From an uncultured Coprococcus sp. (GTDB lineage Bacteria; Bacillota; Clostridia; Lachnospirales; Lachnospiraceae): a stretch of DNA of 64,000 nucleotides. The stretch covers positions 186,001 through 250,000 of the forward strand of contig CAKQTZ010000004.1 in NCBI GenBank assembly GCA_934277375.1, written 5' to 3'. Of the stretch, positions 19,457 to 28,259 are shown in pieces. A program made the translations under genes and the position numbers. Numbering within the stretch: the first letter of the stretch is position 1; every line of letters starts with the position of its first letter. The notes beneath the pieces were generated by a model, which was not told the origin of the DNA, made no database searches, and saw only the letters and a program-made list of their open reading frames with translations.

Positions 19457-20086
19457 TGCACGTGGGGGCAGTGTTATGTAATTCCTGTCAGTTGTCTGAA
19501 GAAGCTTCGGGCGGAAGTCCTCCTTGGTAAGTTCGAATATAGAGTGGGAGACGAGGAAATAGTAAGCCTCCACCGCCTGATCTACATTTATGTTTGTTAT
19601 CTCCGGACTGTTAAGATATCCTTTGATTGCTACAGTGAGACCCATAACCAGGTATTTACAGATGATGAGTGGCGACAGCATTGGATTTGCCGGAATCTGA
19701 TCAGTGTCAAAGATCTTCAAGTGGTCATTGAAGAAATTGGTGAACTGTTCTATCATGACCTGTTCAAAGCTGTTCTGGCCGGTTGTGTCGAACAGTTTTC
19801 TATAGAGCTTCGCCTCATTTATAATGTGAGTGAACAGGTATTTGATGGCTTCCAGTATCATATTGTGTTCTAGAAGAACCTCAAGCTCTTTTGTCACCTC
19901 ATTGTACAGCATGTAGTCCATGAGTTCATATTTGTCTTTGAAATATCTATAAAATATAGGCCTTGATATACCCACATCCTCAGCGAGCATAGTCACTGTG
20001 ATCTTGTCAAATGAATATTCGTTTACGAGCTTTTTAAAGCTTCTGATTATGCGGTCTTCTGTCTTTTCCTCGTTTGGATTAGGCAT
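19454..20086 (-). CDS. TetR/AcrR family transcriptional regulator
   Basis: 210 residues on the minus strand. The N-terminal helix-turn-helix is clear: 'FDKITVTMLAEDVGISRPIFYRYFKDKYELMDYM'. The C-terminal ligand domain is all-helical and diverged, of the type in DhaS-like members. It is transcribed away from the MMPL exporter and repeat lipoprotein, so it most likely represses them and itself in response to an exported compound. A GTTACA/TGTAAC inverted repeat at 20233 in the shared intergenic region is the best operator candidate. Confidence 0.9.
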   Translation of the reverse strand: MPNPNEEKTEDRIIRSFKKLVNEYSFDKITVTMLAEDVGISRPIFYRYFKDKYELMDYMLYNEVTKELEVLLEHNMILEAIKYLFTHIINEAKLYRKLFDTTGQNSFEQVMIEQFTNFFNDHLKIFDTDQIPANPMLSPLIICKYLVMGLTVAIKGYLNSPEITNINVDQAVEAYYFLVSHSIFELTKEDFRPKLLQTTDRNYITLPPRA

Positions 20087-20093
20087 TACCGAA

Positions 20094-20203
20094 TCCCTCC
20101 TTATGAAAAGTAATGGAGCAAACGCATGAAAAGGCGCTGCGCGCTGCGTTTGCGTGCTTCATAAGGGATCTCCCGCTTGCGCGGGTTCTCCTTATGAAAA
20201 GTA
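20094..20203. repeat. Hairpin-rich intergenic repeat with TTATGAAAAGTA spacers
   Basis: TTATGAAAAGTA occurs at 20101-20112 and 20192-20203, and CCTTATGAA (20099) recurs inverted as TTCATAAGG (20158). Between them lie GCAAACGCA/TGCGTTTGC (20118-20153, with a GCGC core) and CCCGC-TTGC-GCGGG (20172-20185). The same 12-mer with a similar GCGGGT upstream flank recurs at 27993. It looks like a dispersed palindromic element family, not an operator. Confidence 0.65.
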
Positions 20204-20232
20204 ACCAATTTTGAATATGTGTTCATACGTTT

Positions 20233-20256
20233 GTTACAGATTAGCATATTTGTAAC
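20233..20256. promoter_or_regulatory. Candidate TetR-family operator
   Basis: GTTACA and TGTAAC form a perfect inverted repeat with a 12-base centre, in the tetR/MMPL divergent region, upstream of the MMPL promoter. The pairing is seen; the assignment to this regulator is inference. Confidence 0.45.
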
Positions 20257-20286
20257 GAATTGTAAACGCTTTCATGTTTTGGGAAG

Positions 20287-20315
20287 TTTATTAAAAAAAT
20301 TTTAGATTGTATAAT
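20287..20315 (+). promoter_or_regulatory. Promoter of the MMPL-lipoprotein operon
   Basis: Perfect TATAAT at 20310-20315 with a weak -35 (TTTATT, 20287-20292) at 17 bases. The poor -35 fits a regulated promoter. Confidence 0.5.
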
Positions 20316-20348
20316 TCAGGACAGAATAAAAAAGGAGATGTTAGGGTG

Positions 20349-22460
20349 ATGTTAAAACTAGGTGAAAAGATAGTAAGTGCGAGGGTCGTCATATTGATTC
20401 TCAGCTTCGTTCTTCTCATACCAGCGGCATACGGCTATATCAAAACGAGGGTAAATTATGATATTCTGTCATATCTTCCCAAAGATATCGAGACGATGGT
20501 GGGGCAGGATATACTGGTTGACCAGTTCGGTACGGGCGCATTTTCGCTGTATGTAGTTGAAGGGATGGAGGACAAGGATGTATCTGCACTGAAGTCGAAG
20601 ATTGAAGATGTGGATCATGTGTCTAAGGTTATCTGGTATGACAGCTTTGCAGATCTGTCGATACCTAAGGATATGCTTCCGGACAGCCTGTATGATGCAT
20701 TCAATAACGATGACAGGAATGCCACTATGATGGCGATCATATTCGATGATACGACATCAGCGGATGGCACTATGGATGCCATAGAGGAGATAAGAAAAAT
20801 ATCGGATAAACAGTGCTTTCTCTCAGGCATGTCAGCGGTCGTAGTGGACACAAAGAAGCTGTCTGAGAAGGAGACTCCTATATATGTACTCATAGCGGTC
20901 ATCCTGAGCAGCATAATACTTGCGATAACCATGGATTCGATCATGATCCCTGTGCTGTTTCTTACGAGTATAGGAATGGCGATCGTGTACAACCTTGGAT
21001 CAAACGTATTCATGGGACAGGTATCATACATAACAAAGGCGCTGGCGGCGGTATTGCAGCTTGGAGTTACAATGGATTACTCCATCTTCCTGTGGCACAG
21101 CTATAAGGCACAGCAAAAGGAATATTCAGACAAGAAAGAGGCCATGGCACATGCCATAGCAGATACCATATCATCAGTTGTGGGAAGTTCCATAACAACC
21201 GTTGCCGGATTTGTGGCATTGTGCTTCATGAGCTTTACACTGGGACTTGACCTCGGTATCATCATGGCAAAGGGCGTTGTGCTTGGAGTTATCGCGTGTG
21301 TAACGATACTTCCGGCACTCATCCTTGCATTTGACAAGGCTATAGATAAGACAACGCACAAAGTCATACTTCCGGAATTCAAGGGTGTAGGTAAGTTTAT
21401 AGCAAAGCATTACAAGGTGTTCCTGGTATTGTTCGTGCTCATTCTTATCCCTGCAGTATATGGATATAACCACACAAAAGTCTATTACAAGCTGGACTCA
21501 TCACTTCCGGACAGTCTGGAGAGTGTGCAGGCCAACAATGAGCTGGCAGCAGCGTTCAATATGAATTCGACACATATGGTTCTTGTGACAAATGATCAGA
21601 GTGACAAGGATACAAGAAACATGATGTCAGACATAGAGAATATAGATGGCGTAAAGTTCTGCCTTGGACTTGACAGTATCATAGGAGCGGGGATCCCATC
21701 CAGTTTCATACCTAATGAAGTGACAGAGGCGCTGAAGAGCGATGACTGGCAGCTGCTCCTCGTTGGATCAGAGTATGAGGTCGCTTCTGATGAGGTAAAC
21801 AATCAGTGTACAGAGATAGAGAATACCATCGATTCATACAACGAGAAGAATATGCTTGTCGGTGAGGCTCCGTGTACAAAGGATCTTATAAATATAACCG
21901 ATAAGGATTTTGCATCAGTCAGCACTGTGTCGATCGGAGCAATATTCATAATCATCCTCTGTGTATTCGGATCGATATCGCTTCCTATAGTCCTTGTGGC
22001 TGTCATAGAGTTTGCGATATTTATCAATATGGGCATCCCGTGCTTTACCGGTACAGAGATTCCGTTCATAGCATCTATAGTCATCGGAACTATCCAGCTT
22101 GGAGCTACGGTGGATTATGCGATACTGATGACGACGAAATATAAGAGGAACAGACTTGGCGGATATACGAAACTTGATGCCGTGGCCACAGCTTGTCAGG
22201 AGTCAGTTCAGTCCATAGTTGTCAGTGCACTTTCGTTCTTCGCTGCAACATTTGGCGTGGGACTTTATTCAGATATAGATATGATCAGCTCACTGTGTAC
22301 CCTCATGGCACGAGGAGCTCTCATAAGCATGTGTGCAGTAATATTGATGCTTCCATCGGCACTGATGCTATTCGATAAGATCATCATGTTCCGATACAGG
22401 AAGAATCTGATGGACGGACCTTCAACTGGCGAAGCGCAGGCGGCTGGTACTGATTCATAA
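20349..22460 (+). CDS. MMPL/RND-family membrane transporter
   Basis: About 703 residues from ATG 20349 (AAAGGAG 12 bases upstream). It has the two-fold RND layout: TM1 near 13-32, a soluble domain, a block of five to six membrane segments ('VLIAVILSSIILAITM...' to 'VLGVIACVTILPALILAF'), then the same order repeated. 'LGVTMDYSIFLWHSY' and 'LGATVDYAILMTTKY' carry the Asp-Tyr pair typical of proton-relay TM4 in MMPL proteins. Probably exports a lipid or amphiphile by proton motive force. It is in an operon with a large repeat lipoprotein 84 bases downstream, and is divergent from a TetR regulator. Confidence 0.9.
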   Translation: MLKLGEKIVSARVVILILSFVLLIPAAYGYIKTRVNYDILSYLPKDIETMVGQDILVDQFGTGAFSLYVVEGMEDKDVSALKSKIEDVDHVSKVIWYDSFADLSIPKDMLPDSLYDAFNNDDRNATMMAIIFDDTTSADGTMDAIEEIRKISDKQCFLSGMSAVVVDTKKLSEKETPIYVLIAVILSSIILAITMDSIMIPVLFLTSIGMAIVYNLGSNVFMGQVSYITKALAAVLQLGVTMDYSIFLWHSYKAQQKEYSDKKEAMAHAIADTISSVVGSSITTVAGFVALCFMSFTLGLDLGIIMAKGVVLGVIACVTILPALILAFDKAIDKTTHKVILPEFKGVGKFIAKHYKVFLVLFVLILIPAVYGYNHTKVYYKLDSSLPDSLESVQANNELAAAFNMNSTHMVLVTNDQSDKDTRNMMSDIENIDGVKFCLGLDSIIGAGIPSSFIPNEVTEALKSDDWQLLLVGSEYEVASDEVNNQCTEIENTIDSYNEKNMLVGEAPCTKDLINITDKDFASVSTVSIGAIFIIILCVFGSISLPIVLVAVIEFAIFINMGIPCFTGTEIPFIASIVIGTIQLGATVDYAILMTTKYKRNRLGGYTKLDAVATACQESVQSIVVSALSFFAATFGVGLYSDIDMISSLCTLMARGALISMCAVILMLPSALMLFDKIIMFRYRKNLMDGPSTGEAQAAGTDS

Positions 22461-22544
22461 GTACTGGTGGTATATAAGAAACTGTTGAGTGCGGAACCCT
22501 TTAGAAAAGGGCGATCCGGTATATGTATAGAAAGAGGTAATACT

Positions 22545-24941
22545 ATGATCAAATGGAAGAAATATATATGTGTGGCATTATCAGCGGCTATGATGTCCAG
22601 TCTTCTGGCTGGATGTGGAGATACATCAAAGAAGGATGCTTCGGAGGATAAGGAGCAGGCTGTTACGGAAGCAAGCGCTTCAGATACACTGCAGGATGCG
22701 CTCACTTCGCAGATATCGGCAGATGATGCGGATGATGCAGACAAAGAGGAGACGGTATACGTTCTTGCAGATGCAAATGGGAATGCAAATGATGTAACAG
22801 TAAGCACCTGGCTGAAGAATGCCGATGGTGCAGAGGGGCTCAATGACAAGACAAACCTTACAGATATCGAGAATGTCAAGGGTTATGAGGGCTATAAGGA
22901 CAACGGGGACGGAACCATCACATGGGCGGCAAATGGTTCAGATATTTATTATCAGGGAAAATCTTCGGAGAAGCTTCCTGTGGATGTAAGGATCACATAC
23001 AAGCTTGACGGCAAGGAGGTAGAGCCTTCGGAGCTTGCTGGAAAAAGCGGTAAGGTTACGATAAGGTTTGATTATACAAATAATACCAGGAAGACGGTTA
23101 AGGTGGCCGGTAAGAACAATGAGGTAATATCCCCATTTGTCATGTTGTCAGGAGTGATACTTCCTGTCGACAAATTCTCAAATGTACAGGTGAAGAATGG
23201 AAAGGTAATATCAGAGGGAAGTAACCAGATAGTTGTGGGATATGCGGTTCCTGGATTCAAGGAGTGCCTGCAGGAAGGAATAGACGACACGAAGATACAG
23301 ACAGCCATAGACAATATAGATGTGCCTGATTACGTTGAGGTATCCGCTGATGTTACAGATTTTGAGCTTGCCATGACCATGACAGTTGCTGCAAGTGATC
23401 TGCTTAATTCAGATGCGGGCGATGCCATAGAGGAAGTCAAGGACAAGGCGAATGTCAACGAGTTGTCAGACAGTGCAGAGCAGCTTGGAAGCTCAGCCGA
23501 TCAGCTTGAAGAGGGTTCAGGCAGGATAACAAATGGTCTTGAGACGCTTAAGGACGGAACGTATTCACTGGCAACCGGAGCTGCTACTCTCGCGGATGGA
23601 GCGGCATCGCTGGAGACATACACAAGTCAGCTTGCAGATGGAACATCCAAGATATCTACAGCTATAGGTTCTCTGGATGAGGGAATAAAGTCGATCCAGA
23701 CGGGATCGGCAGCCCTTAACGAAGGTGCTCAGACCCTTGCCACAGGCGCAGCAACAGTCGATGCCGGAGTGCAGGAAGTGTACGATGGAGAGACTGCTCT
23801 TAAAACCGGAGTGGACACACTTCTGGCAGGCTATGAGAGCACTGATGAAGCACAGGGTGCGGTTGATGCTGCCAAGAGCCTTGCAACAGGAGTAAAGCAG
23901 ATATACACAAGTTCAGGAACACTTGCAAAATCCACAAAGACGCTGAGTGATGGAGCCACACAGGTGAGCGATGGAGTCAGCACACTTATAAGTACAATGC
24001 AGAGTATGCCGGCAACTGTTGTGGATCAGGCCACATCAGCAGTATACTCCCAGTTATCTGCATATGGCATAACAGATGAGGCTGGTCTTCAGGCTGCTAT
24101 AGACAAGATGGCCGGAGCCCTTGCGGCGGGTCCGGATGCTGTCGGAGGTGCTGAGGCATATAAGGGTATGCTTGCCCAGTATACTGCCCTTGCCCAGGCT
24201 CAGGGCTCACTGAGTGCTATCAGCAGCATAGGAAGTAACCTCACAGCAACTCTTACGTCTGAGGAAATGACAGCACAGACAACAGCACTTACGGATGGAG
24301 CCACTGCTGTTGCTGACGGAGCCTCTGCACTCAATACCGGAGCAGGAGAGCTCAAGGAAGCGCTTAAGACGGCATCAACAGGAGCTTCTGCATTATCAAC
24401 AGGCGTGGGCAAGCTTTATAAAGGAACAAAGTCAGTGTCAACAGGTGTATCGTCTCTGATAAAGGGAACTAAAACTCTGAAAAAGGGATCCAAGAGTCTC
24501 AGCGACGGTGCTGCAACTATATCAACGAATATGAACACTCTGTATCAGGGAAGTGTAACCCTTGCATCGGGCAGTGGAGAGCTGCTGACAGCAGCGAATA
24601 CTCTTGATACAAGTGCCGGTCAGATCGCAGAGGGAGCAAAGAGCTTAAGTTCAGGCGCAGCGGAGCTCAATGAGGGAAGTAAGACCCTTGACAGTGGAGC
24701 AGAAGATCTTGTCAGCGGTTCAAAGACCCTCAGCGATGGAATGAAGCAGTTCAATGAGGATGGAATAAAGAAGATCACAAAGCTTTTTGCGGGCAACTAT
24801 CAGGATGATATAGATTATATAGAGGCACTGTTCTCAGATGATGCCAAGTATACGAGTTTTGGCGGAACTCTGGATGGAACAACCAGCACAGTAAAATTCA
24901 TATATGAGACAGGTGCAATCAAAACAGAAAGTGGGAAATAA
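22545..24941 (+). CDS. Large lipoprotein with Leu-x-x-Gly heptad repeats
   Basis: About 798 residues. ATG 22545 has AAAGAGG 7 bases upstream and opens a lipoprotein signal peptide ending in LLAGC (Cys at about 24). Residues 40-310 are a globular domain; from about 330 to 750 there are dozens of 'xxxLxxG' units (LADGAASL, LNEGAQTL, LSDGA and so on), the repeat type also found in YhgE/Pip and related proteins, expected to form a long helical rod. Ala, Ser, Thr and Gly dominate. It is anchored outside the cell next to its MMPL partner and may form an extracytoplasmic conduit or adaptor; that role is inference. Confidence 0.85.
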   Translation: MIKWKKYICVALSAAMMSSLLAGCGDTSKKDASEDKEQAVTEASASDTLQDALTSQISADDADDADKEETVYVLADANGNANDVTVSTWLKNADGAEGLNDKTNLTDIENVKGYEGYKDNGDGTITWAANGSDIYYQGKSSEKLPVDVRITYKLDGKEVEPSELAGKSGKVTIRFDYTNNTRKTVKVAGKNNEVISPFVMLSGVILPVDKFSNVQVKNGKVISEGSNQIVVGYAVPGFKECLQEGIDDTKIQTAIDNIDVPDYVEVSADVTDFELAMTMTVAASDLLNSDAGDAIEEVKDKANVNELSDSAEQLGSSADQLEEGSGRITNGLETLKDGTYSLATGAATLADGAASLETYTSQLADGTSKISTAIGSLDEGIKSIQTGSAALNEGAQTLATGAATVDAGVQEVYDGETALKTGVDTLLAGYESTDEAQGAVDAAKSLATGVKQIYTSSGTLAKSTKTLSDGATQVSDGVSTLISTMQSMPATVVDQATSAVYSQLSAYGITDEAGLQAAIDKMAGALAAGPDAVGGAEAYKGMLAQYTALAQAQGSLSAISSIGSNLTATLTSEEMTAQTTALTDGATAVADGASALNTGAGELKEALKTASTGASALSTGVGKLYKGTKSVSTGVSSLIKGTKTLKKGSKSLSDGAATISTNMNTLYQGSVTLASGSGELLTAANTLDTSAGQIAEGAKSLSSGAAELNEGSKTLDSGAEDLVSGSKTLSDGMKQFNEDGIKKITKLFAGNYQDDIDYIEALFSDDAKYTSFGGTLDGTTSTVKFIYETGAIKTESGK

Positions 24942-25013
24942 TTAGAAAAAACTAAGCAGAAATGCGGTTTTGAAGGCGTAATAAACGTCGTATATTTATT
25001 GTAAATCTTCGTG

Positions 25014-25042
25014 TTGACTTTACTGTAGCCTTAGGTTATAGT
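25014..25042 (+). promoter_or_regulatory. Sigma-A promoter of acpP
   Basis: TTGACT at 25014-25019, 17 bases, TATAGT at 25037-25042. About 50 bases of leader before acpP. Confidence 0.7.
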
Positions 25043-25097
25043 ATAAGCGTCCGTGAGGATAATGGTAACATTTACTATAGTTTAGGAGGATTAGAAC

Positions 25098-25331
25098 ATG
25101 TTTGATAAGGTTAAGGCAATATTCGAGGAGCAGTTAGGAGTTTCACAGGACGAGATGAAGCTTGACACAAACTTCAAGGATGATCTTGGTGTTGATTCAC
25201 TTGATCTTTACGAGATCGTTATGAAGCTTGAGGATGAGTTCGATGTTGAGATCCCTGCTGAGGAGCTCGATGATGTAGCTACATTTGAGGATGTACTTAA
25301 CTACCTTAAGAGCAAGGGTGTTGAGGAGTAA
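25098..25331 (+). CDS. acpP: Acyl carrier protein
   Basis: 77 residues, acidic, with DLGVDSLD and the phosphopantetheine attachment at Ser34. Carries growing acyl chains in type II fatty acid synthesis. TAGGAGG 8 bases before ATG. It starts a fatty acid region with fabD, fabG and fabF, but a 459-base gap with its own terminator separates it from fabD, so it is a separate transcript. No PPTase gene is in the window. Confidence 0.96.
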   Translation: MFDKVKAIFEEQLGVSQDEMKLDTNFKDDLGVDSLDLYEIVMKLEDEFDVEIPAEELDDVATFEDVLNYLKSKGVEE

Positions 25332-25390
25332 TCGTTAAGTAGAAATATTGCTAACTGAACAGATTAGACTGTTTTGAATACATTTAGTTA

Positions 25391-25525
25391 TTCAAAGTTG
25401 TCATGTATCGGACATGACATAACTTTGCGAGACAGCCAGGACCTAGTGCCCTGACTGCCACAGCAAGGTTAGTGAGCTGGACAAAGATCGATATGTGGAT
25501 GATAATATAATATATGAGCAGTATG
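25391..25525 (+). ncRNA. Candidate structured RNA downstream of acpP
   Basis: Two mutually exclusive pairings are visible. CAAAGTTG...TCATGT (25393-25406) pairs with ACATGACATAACTTTG (25412-25427). Alternatively CTTTG (25423-25427) plus CCAG (25435-25438) pairs with CTGG (25477) plus CAAAG (25482-25486), enclosing a CAGG/CCTG hairpin. A terminator follows at 25526. It may be a 3' UTR structure of acpP or a stand-alone RNA; it does not match any riboswitch that I recognise. Confidence 0.4.
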
Positions 25526-25549
25526 ATGTCGCGGGAGCGGCATTTTTTT
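25526..25549 (+). terminator. Intrinsic terminator in the acpP-fabD gap
   Basis: ATGTCGC / GCGGCAT stem (one wobble) with a GGGA loop and a run of seven Ts. Confidence 0.85.
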
Positions 25550-25617
25550 GTGCCTTAACAGATGGCAGGTTATTGAAAGAGTTTCAGCTTACGTTATTTT
25601 ATTTACTACTTATGACA

Positions 25618-25694
25618 GATGGGGTCAGACCCCATCAAAAACGTTAAGAAAATGCCCCCAATAACAAAGGGGTCTGACCCCGTGGACCCCGTGG
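25618..25694. repeat. REPIN-like inverted pair of GGGGTCAGACCCC palindromes
   Basis: GATGGGGTCAGACCCCATC (25618-25636) and GGGGTCTGACCCC (25669-25681) are near-palindromes in opposite orientation 32 bases apart, followed by a tandem ACCCCGTGG duplication (25677-25694). Palindromes of this type are known to be mobilised by IS200-like REP-associated transposases (RAYT). No such transposase is in the window. Confidence 0.7.
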
Positions 25695-25712
25695 GGGATA
25701 TTATATCTGTAC

Positions 25713-25741
25713 TTGCGCTTTATTCGGTGCTGTTTTATAAT
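25713..25741 (+). promoter_or_regulatory. Sigma-A promoter of fabD-fabG
   Basis: TTGCGC at 25713-25718, 17 bases, perfect TATAAT at 25736-25741; about 45 bases of leader. Confidence 0.65.
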
Positions 25742-25790
25742 GGTTTATGCTGGTTACAGCGCAAATATAACATAAGGTGGTAAAGAAGAA

Positions 25791-26714
25791 ATGAGCAGGA
25801 TAGCAGTTATATTCCCAGGTCAGGGTGCTCAGTATGTGGGTATGGCCAAGGATTTTTATGATAACTTTGAGGACAGCAGGAAGGTATTTGACGAGGCAGA
25901 TGACGTCCTGGATATAGAACTCAAGAAAATCTGTTTCGAGGAGAACGATGACATTAACAAGACAGAGTACACACAGCCTGCCATGGTTGCTGCAGAGGTT
26001 GCTATTTATGAGCATCTGAAGAACGCAGGTCTCAAGGCTGATGTATTTGCAGGACTCTCACTCGGTGAGTACAGCGCACTTGTTGCAGCAGGAGCCATGA
26101 CTCTCGCTGACGGCATCAAGACAGTAAGAAGAAGAGGTATCCTCATGCAGAACGAAGTACCTCTCGGAATGGGTGGAATGGCAGCAGTTATAGCTATGGA
26201 TGCTGACAAGATTGCAGAGATCTGTGAGAACACACCTGGCAAGGTACAGATAGCAAACTACAACTGTCCAGGACAGATCGTTATATCGGGTGAGGCAGAG
26301 GCTGTTAAGGCTGCATCAGCAGCACTTGCAGAGGCTGGCGCTAAGAGAGTTATCCCACTCAACGTAAGTGGTCCTTTCCACTCACAGATGCTTGTTCCTG
26401 CAGGAGAGAAGCTTTACGACTTTCTTCAGAACATTGATGTTGCAGAGGGATTTGCTCCATATTACTGCAATGCAGATGCAGAGGAGATCACAGATGCAGC
26501 CAAGGTTAAGGAACTCCTGAAGAGACAGGTGTACTCATCAGTTAGATGGCAGCAGACAATAGAGAACATGATAGCTGACGGCGTTGACACATTTATTGAG
26601 GTCGGCCCTGGCAAGACTCTCACAGGATTCATGAAGAAGATCAACAGAGAGGTAAAGAGTATAAATATTGCAACTGTAGACGATTTAGCGAAATTGGAGG
26701 AACTGAATGCTTAA
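25791..26714 (+). CDS. fabD: Malonyl-CoA:ACP transacylase
   Basis: 307 residues. '[11 protein letters not shown]' at the N-terminus, nucleophile Ser90 in [10 protein letters not shown], His in 'SGPFHSQ' and '[13 protein letters not shown]' near the end are the FabD signatures. It loads malonyl onto ACP. The residue before the Ser motif is Leu where many FabD have His (GHSLG). AAGGTGG lies about 10 bases before ATG. It overlaps fabG by 8 bases. In many related genomes fabK or fabH sits near here; neither is present. Confidence 0.95.
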   Translation: MSRIAVIFPGQGAQYVGMAKDFYDNFEDSRKVFDEADDVLDIELKKICFEENDDINKTEYTQPAMVAAEVAIYEHLKNAGLKADVFAGLSLGEYSALVAAGAMTLADGIKTVRRRGILMQNEVPLGMGGMAAVIAMDADKIAEICENTPGKVQIANYNCPGQIVISGEAEAVKAASAALAEAGAKRVIPLNVSGPFHSQMLVPAGEKLYDFLQNIDVAEGFAPYYCNADAEEITDAAKVKELLKRQVYSSVRWQQTIENMIADGVDTFIEVGPGKTLTGFMKKINREVKSINIATVDDLAKLEELNA

Positions 26715-27447
26715 GGACAAGGTAGCGGTGGTAACAGGTGCCGGAAGAGGTATCGGACGTGAGATAGCAAAGACATTTGCCGGATACGGCGCAAAGGTGG
26801 TAGTAAATTTCAACGGCTCAGAGGAGCGTGCAAACAGCCTTGTTGAGGAGATCAAGGCAGCAGGCGGAGAGGCAGTGGCATTCAAGGCGAATGTTGCAGA
26901 TTTCGCTGAGGCTGAGGCTCTCATGAAGTTTGCAGTTGCTACATATGGAAGAATAGATATTCTCGTGAACAATGCGGGAATCACAAGGGATAATCTTGTG
27001 CTTGGCATGAAGGAGGCTGACTTTGATGATGTTATCAATATCAACCTCAAGGGTACATTCAACTGTATCAAGCATGTGTACAGAACCATGATGAAGCAGA
27101 AGTACGGGCGTATTATCAACATGTCATCCGTAGTCGGAGTAGAGGGCAATGCAGGTCAGGTGAACTATGCAGCATCCAAGGCTGGAGTGATCGGTATCAC
27201 CAAGTCAATAGCCAAGGAGCTCGGAAGCCGTGGAATTACAGCAAATGCAATCGCTCCTGGATTTATCAAGACAGATATGACAGATGCACTCTCAGACAAG
27301 GCAAAGGAGGCTATGCTTGACCATATCACAGTCAAGAGACTTGGTGAGGTATCAGACATCGCTGAGACAGCATCATTCCTTGCTTCAGACAAGGCATCAT
27401 ACATAACAGGCCAGGTCATCAAGGTAGATGGCGGAATGAGTCTGTAA
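26707..27447 (+). CDS. fabG: 3-oxoacyl-ACP reductase
   Basis: 246 residues, short-chain dehydrogenase fold: cofactor motif TGAGRGIG near residue 11-18, NNAG, catalytic Ser ('NMSSVVG'), Tyr-x-x-x-Lys in 'NYAASKAG', and the C-terminal '[12 protein letters not shown]' typical of FabG. Uses NADPH to reduce beta-ketoacyl-ACP. Translationally coupled to fabD through the overlap. A strong bidirectional terminator follows. Confidence 0.95.
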   Translation: MLKDKVAVVTGAGRGIGREIAKTFAGYGAKVVVNFNGSEERANSLVEEIKAAGGEAVAFKANVADFAEAEALMKFAVATYGRIDILVNNAGITRDNLVLGMKEADFDDVININLKGTFNCIKHVYRTMMKQKYGRIINMSSVVGVEGNAGQVNYAASKAGVIGITKSIAKELGSRGITANAIAPGFIKTDMTDALSDKAKEAMLDHITVKRLGEVSDIAETASFLASDKASYITGQVIKVDGGMSL

Positions 27448-27466
27448 TATATATAATATAAAAAAT

Positions 27467-27513
27467 AAAACAGGGTATCATCGAATCTATGGATCGATGA
27501 TACCCTGTTTTAT
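27467..27513. terminator. Bidirectional terminator between fabG and the XRE regulator
   Basis: AAAACAGGGTATCATCGA pairs with TCGATGATACCCTGTTTT, perfect 18-bp stem, 9-base loop, A and T flanks. Confidence 0.93.
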
Positions 27514-27525
27514 ATCGTGTCTGAG

Positions 27526-27819
27526 TTACTTCTTGTTCAATCTCGAATATTCCTTTGCAATTCCAAGTAGTTGGGCGTGCTGGTATTCGGTCAGCAATGA
27601 TGTGTCAATATATCTGACACTTGCTTCGTCACCCTTGAGAAGATAGTCCGTAGAGCAGTTAAAATATTCTGCAATGCGTAGAATCATATTTACAGACGGA
27701 TCGATAGAGTTGTTCTCCCAATTACTTATAGTCTGGAAAGCAACGGATAACTCTCCGGCAAGCTCTTTCTGTGTCATCTTATTGGCGGTGCGAAGTGTTC
27801 TTAATTGTTCGCCTATCAT
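27526..27819 (-). CDS. Small XRE-family helix-turn-helix regulator
   Basis: 97 residues on the minus strand. Cro/C1-type HTH at 5-60: 'LRTLRTANKMTQKELAGELSVAFQTISNWENN', then a short helical tail. The AGGAG site (as GGAGCTC on the minus strand) lies just upstream. It interrupts the fatty acid genes and is transcribed against them. Target unknown; the A/T-rich region upstream is shared with the cupin gene. Confidence 0.9.
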   Translation of the reverse strand: MIGEQLRTLRTANKMTQKELAGELSVAFQTISNWENNSIDPSVNMILRIAEYFNCSTDYLLKGDEASVRYIDTSLLTEYQHAQLLGIAKEYSRLNKK

Positions 27820-27958
27820 ATAATCAGAGCTCCTTTAAAAAGAAAAACATAATACCCCTCATTATCTAATACTAGCTGAATGATATTTTTTTTACAAAAG
27901 ATAAAACTATATTTATAATAGAACGTTTAGGAGAAATTGTGTTAAATAAATAGGGCAA

Positions 27959-28004
27959 GCTTAAGGAATCCTCATGCTTAAGCGGGTCCTTCTTATGAAA
28001 AGTA
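27959..28004. repeat. Hairpin plus TTATGAAAAGTA spacer, second copy
   Basis: GCTTAAG/CTTAAGC hairpin (27959-27983), then TTATGAAAAGTA at 27993-28004. The 23 bases ending here match those ending at 20203 with two differences, so the two loci share a repeat. Confidence 0.6.
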
Positions 28005-28061
28005 TATGTAATGTATTTAATAATATGATATATATATAATAAAACACAGTATGTCATGGAG

Positions 28062-28214
28062 AATGTTGAAAATTCAACATTATATCGAACGGGCGACATG
28101 ATATAATGAGCGCAAGGGAGCCAACATGCTTGCATGATTGGCGAGCGGCGAATTGGATCATGATAGTTGCGACAGCAACGGAAAGCACCGTAGGTGCGAA
28201 TCATGATATAATGA
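28062..28214. repeat. Array of small hairpins separated by CATGATA spacers
   Basis: After a perfect AATGTTGAA/TTCAACATT hairpin (28062-28081), the 13-mer CATGATATAATGA appears at 28097-28109 and 28202-28214, with CATGATA also at 28159. Between them: GCCAACATGC/GCATGATTGGC (28120-28142), GTTGC/GCAAC (28166-28179) and GCACC/GGTGC (28185-28197). Same layout as the element at 20094 but with a different spacer. It lies directly upstream of the cupin gene, and its TATAAT could serve as a -10. Confidence 0.6.
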
Positions 28215-28259
28215 TGCAGGGTGACAGAAAAAACGATTTAATATCACAGGAGGTAAGAT

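Noticed and set aside
19403..19873. 156-codon ORF opposite the tetR-family gene
   Set aside because: Lies wholly within the regulator and starts inside the terminator; no family features.
23500..24750. Repetitive DNA in the lipoprotein gene as a tandem repeat or mobile element
   Set aside because: The repetition is at protein level (Leu-x-x-Gly heptads); codons vary between units.
28097..28214. Possible CRISPR array
   Set aside because: Repeat copies are only 7-13 bases and spacers are hairpins of unequal length; no cas genes.
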